From Novacetimonas pomaceti (lineage in GTDB: Bacteria; Pseudomonadota; Alphaproteobacteria; Acetobacterales; Acetobacteraceae), in contig NZ_NOXG01000008.1 of assembly GCF_003207955.1 (NCBI RefSeq), forward strand, positions 49,308 to 113,307: a stretch of 64,000 nucleotides of DNA. Reading direction: 5' to 3'. Within the stretch, counting starts at the first letter, position 1. Each line of letters opens with the position of its first letter. Made by a program: the position numbers and the translations under genes. Positions 63,036 to 64,000 of the stretch are shown here, piece by piece. Below the pieces are notes generated by a model. That model saw only the letters and a list, made by a program, of their open reading frames with translations. It did not search any database and was not told where the DNA came from.

Positions 63036-63917
63036 ATGGAGACCTCGCCGGAAATACTGTATCGTCATGTGGAAAACATATTTCCTGTTTTTCGAAGCAT
63101 AACCGGCAGGGGCATCCGCCAGACGCTTGAATATATTTTTGACCTGACCGAAGGTTTTGAGATCCATCATGTCGCGTCCGGAACCAGGGTCCTTGACTGG
63201 ACCGTGCCGGATGAATGGAATGTAAACGGCGCGACGATCCGACGCACCAATGGTGAAGTCGTGATTGACTGGGCACGGTGCAACCTGCACCTGGTCCATT
63301 ACAGTATTCCGGTATGCGCGCGGGTATCGCGGGGGGAACTGGAAAAGCATCTCCACTGGCTGCCTGATCAGCCGGAACTCATTCCCTATCGCACAAGCTA
63401 TTATAACCATGACTGGGGCTTCTGCCTCTCCGCAAAGCAACATGCACAACTGACGGACGAGGAATATGACATTGATATCCGGACCGAACTTGGCCCGGGG
63501 CATCTCAGTTACGGGGAAGTGTTGATACCGGCCACGCATCCGCCGGGGGAAAAGGCCGACGAGGTCCTGTTTTCGGTTCACTGCTGCCATCCCTCGCTGG
63601 CAAACGACAATGCCTCCTCAATCGCAATCGCGATTGAACTGATCCGCAATCTGCGGAACATGCCCTGCCGGCATTTGTCCTATCGTTTCCTTTTCATTCC
63701 CGGGACGATCGGATCCATCACATGGCTTGCCCGCAATCGCCATACGCTGCGGCATATCCGTCATGGCCTGGTCATGAGTTGCCTGGGGGATGATGGTTCT
63801 CCGACCTATAAACAGTCCCGACAGGGTGATGCGGCGATTGACCGTTATGCCGCCTATCTCGTGGAAACGCGCTGGGGTGGCAAGGTCGTGCCGTTCGAGC
63901 CTTATACCAACCGTTGA
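63036..63917 (+). pseudogene. DUF4910 (M28-like aminopeptidase fold) protein, truncated by an insertion sequence
   Basis: The frame from ATG 63036 (AAGAAAGG upstream) begins ETSPEILYRHVENIFPVFRS and continues ITGRGIRQTLEYI, typical of DUF4910. The putative metal segment FSVHCCHPSLANDNASS follows. DUF4910 proteins are usually around 430 residues and resemble zinc aminopeptidases; they often sit in polysaccharide and sugar-methylation clusters. Here the frame stops after about 293 residues. Family-like sequence ends at PFEPY (63903-63905) and the last residues TNR come from the insertion sequence. The gene is therefore disrupted and probably non-functional in this strain. Confidence 0.85.
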
Positions 63918-64000
63918 TTGCTATAACCCATGAGCCCAATTGCGCAGTCCGATTGACATGATGCGCCATGGTTGATTGACGAGCTGGTTCCAGGCATGGC
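63905..64000 (-). mobile_element. Insertion sequence end, IS630-like (partial)
   Basis: Where the DUF4910 frame loses its family sequence, foreign sequence begins near a TATA (63903-63906). IS630 elements insert at TA dinucleotides, so this fits. The exact left terminus cannot be fixed because the other end is outside the window. The transposase gene occupies nearly all of it. Confidence 0.75.
63921..64000 (-). CDS. IS630-like transposase, C-terminal fragment at window edge
   Basis: The minus-strand frame reads in from the right edge as AWNQLVNQPWRIMSIGLRNW then AHGL and stops at TAG (63923-63921). This tail, with AWN followed by SIG-R-WAH, matches the C-terminus of IS630-type DDE transposases as I know them. 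The catalytic domain lies beyond the window. Confidence 0.7.
   Translation of the reverse strand, partial: HAWNQLVNQPWRIMSIGLRNWAHGL

Overview
The window looks like chromosome of an acetic acid bacterium, most probably Komagataeibacter or Gluconacetobacter (Acetobacteraceae). The reasons are GC-rich coding sequence, an L-sorbosone/aldose dehydrogenase-type quinoprotein, two large TonB receptors, an 8-oxoguanine-deaminase-type amidohydrolase, a NepR-like small protein of alphaproteobacterial type, and a hairpin repeat resembling ones I recall from this group (memory, not checked). No rRNA, tRNA, CRISPR array or prophage was seen.

Layout. 0-14 kb: tail of an unrecognised gene, two TonB-dependent receptors separated by about 1 kb of AT-rich DNA, then three exported peptidases (M13, M61, S9B) on the same strand. 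Together they read as a peptide-scavenging locus. 13.7-20.4 kb: a tripartite RND efflux operon (adaptor, pump, outer-membrane factor) divergent from a TetR regulator. 20.5-35.3 kb: phosphoglucomutase, divergent from a tightly packed glgA-glgB-glgX-treZ-malQ-treY operon that would make alpha-glucan and convert it to trehalose. Its GlgB has lost two of three catalytic carboxylates and an active-site loop, which is the most surprising single observation here. 35.7-43.7 kb: acyltransferase, DUF4142 protein, small membrane protein, CPA2 antiporter, GH15 glucosidase/trehalase, MOSC protein, luciferase-like oxidoreductase and a 55-residue NepR-like protein. 44-51 kb: creatininase-family hydrolase, nitroreductase, RarA, quinoprotein dehydrogenase, YegD-type Hsp70 and an amidohydrolase.

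51.4-54.8 kb: a copper-resistance operon (copA, copB and two small Met/His-rich exported proteins). 55-64 kb: a surface-polysaccharide/branched-sugar island, visibly AT-richer in its right half. It holds a glucose-1-phosphate cytidylyltransferase, a glycosyltransferase-like protein, an NAD-dependent epimerase, an SDR, a 3,5-epimerase, a TylCIII/NovU-type sugar C-methyltransferase, an unrecognised protein, an exported beta-helix protein and a DUF4910 protein. The DUF4910 gene is cut by an insertion sequence whose IS630-like transposase runs off the right edge.

Most genes are intact and lie in operons with 4-8 nt overlaps. Starts were chosen from ribosome-binding sites and signal peptides. All family assignments come from reading motifs by eye, and no database search was possible.
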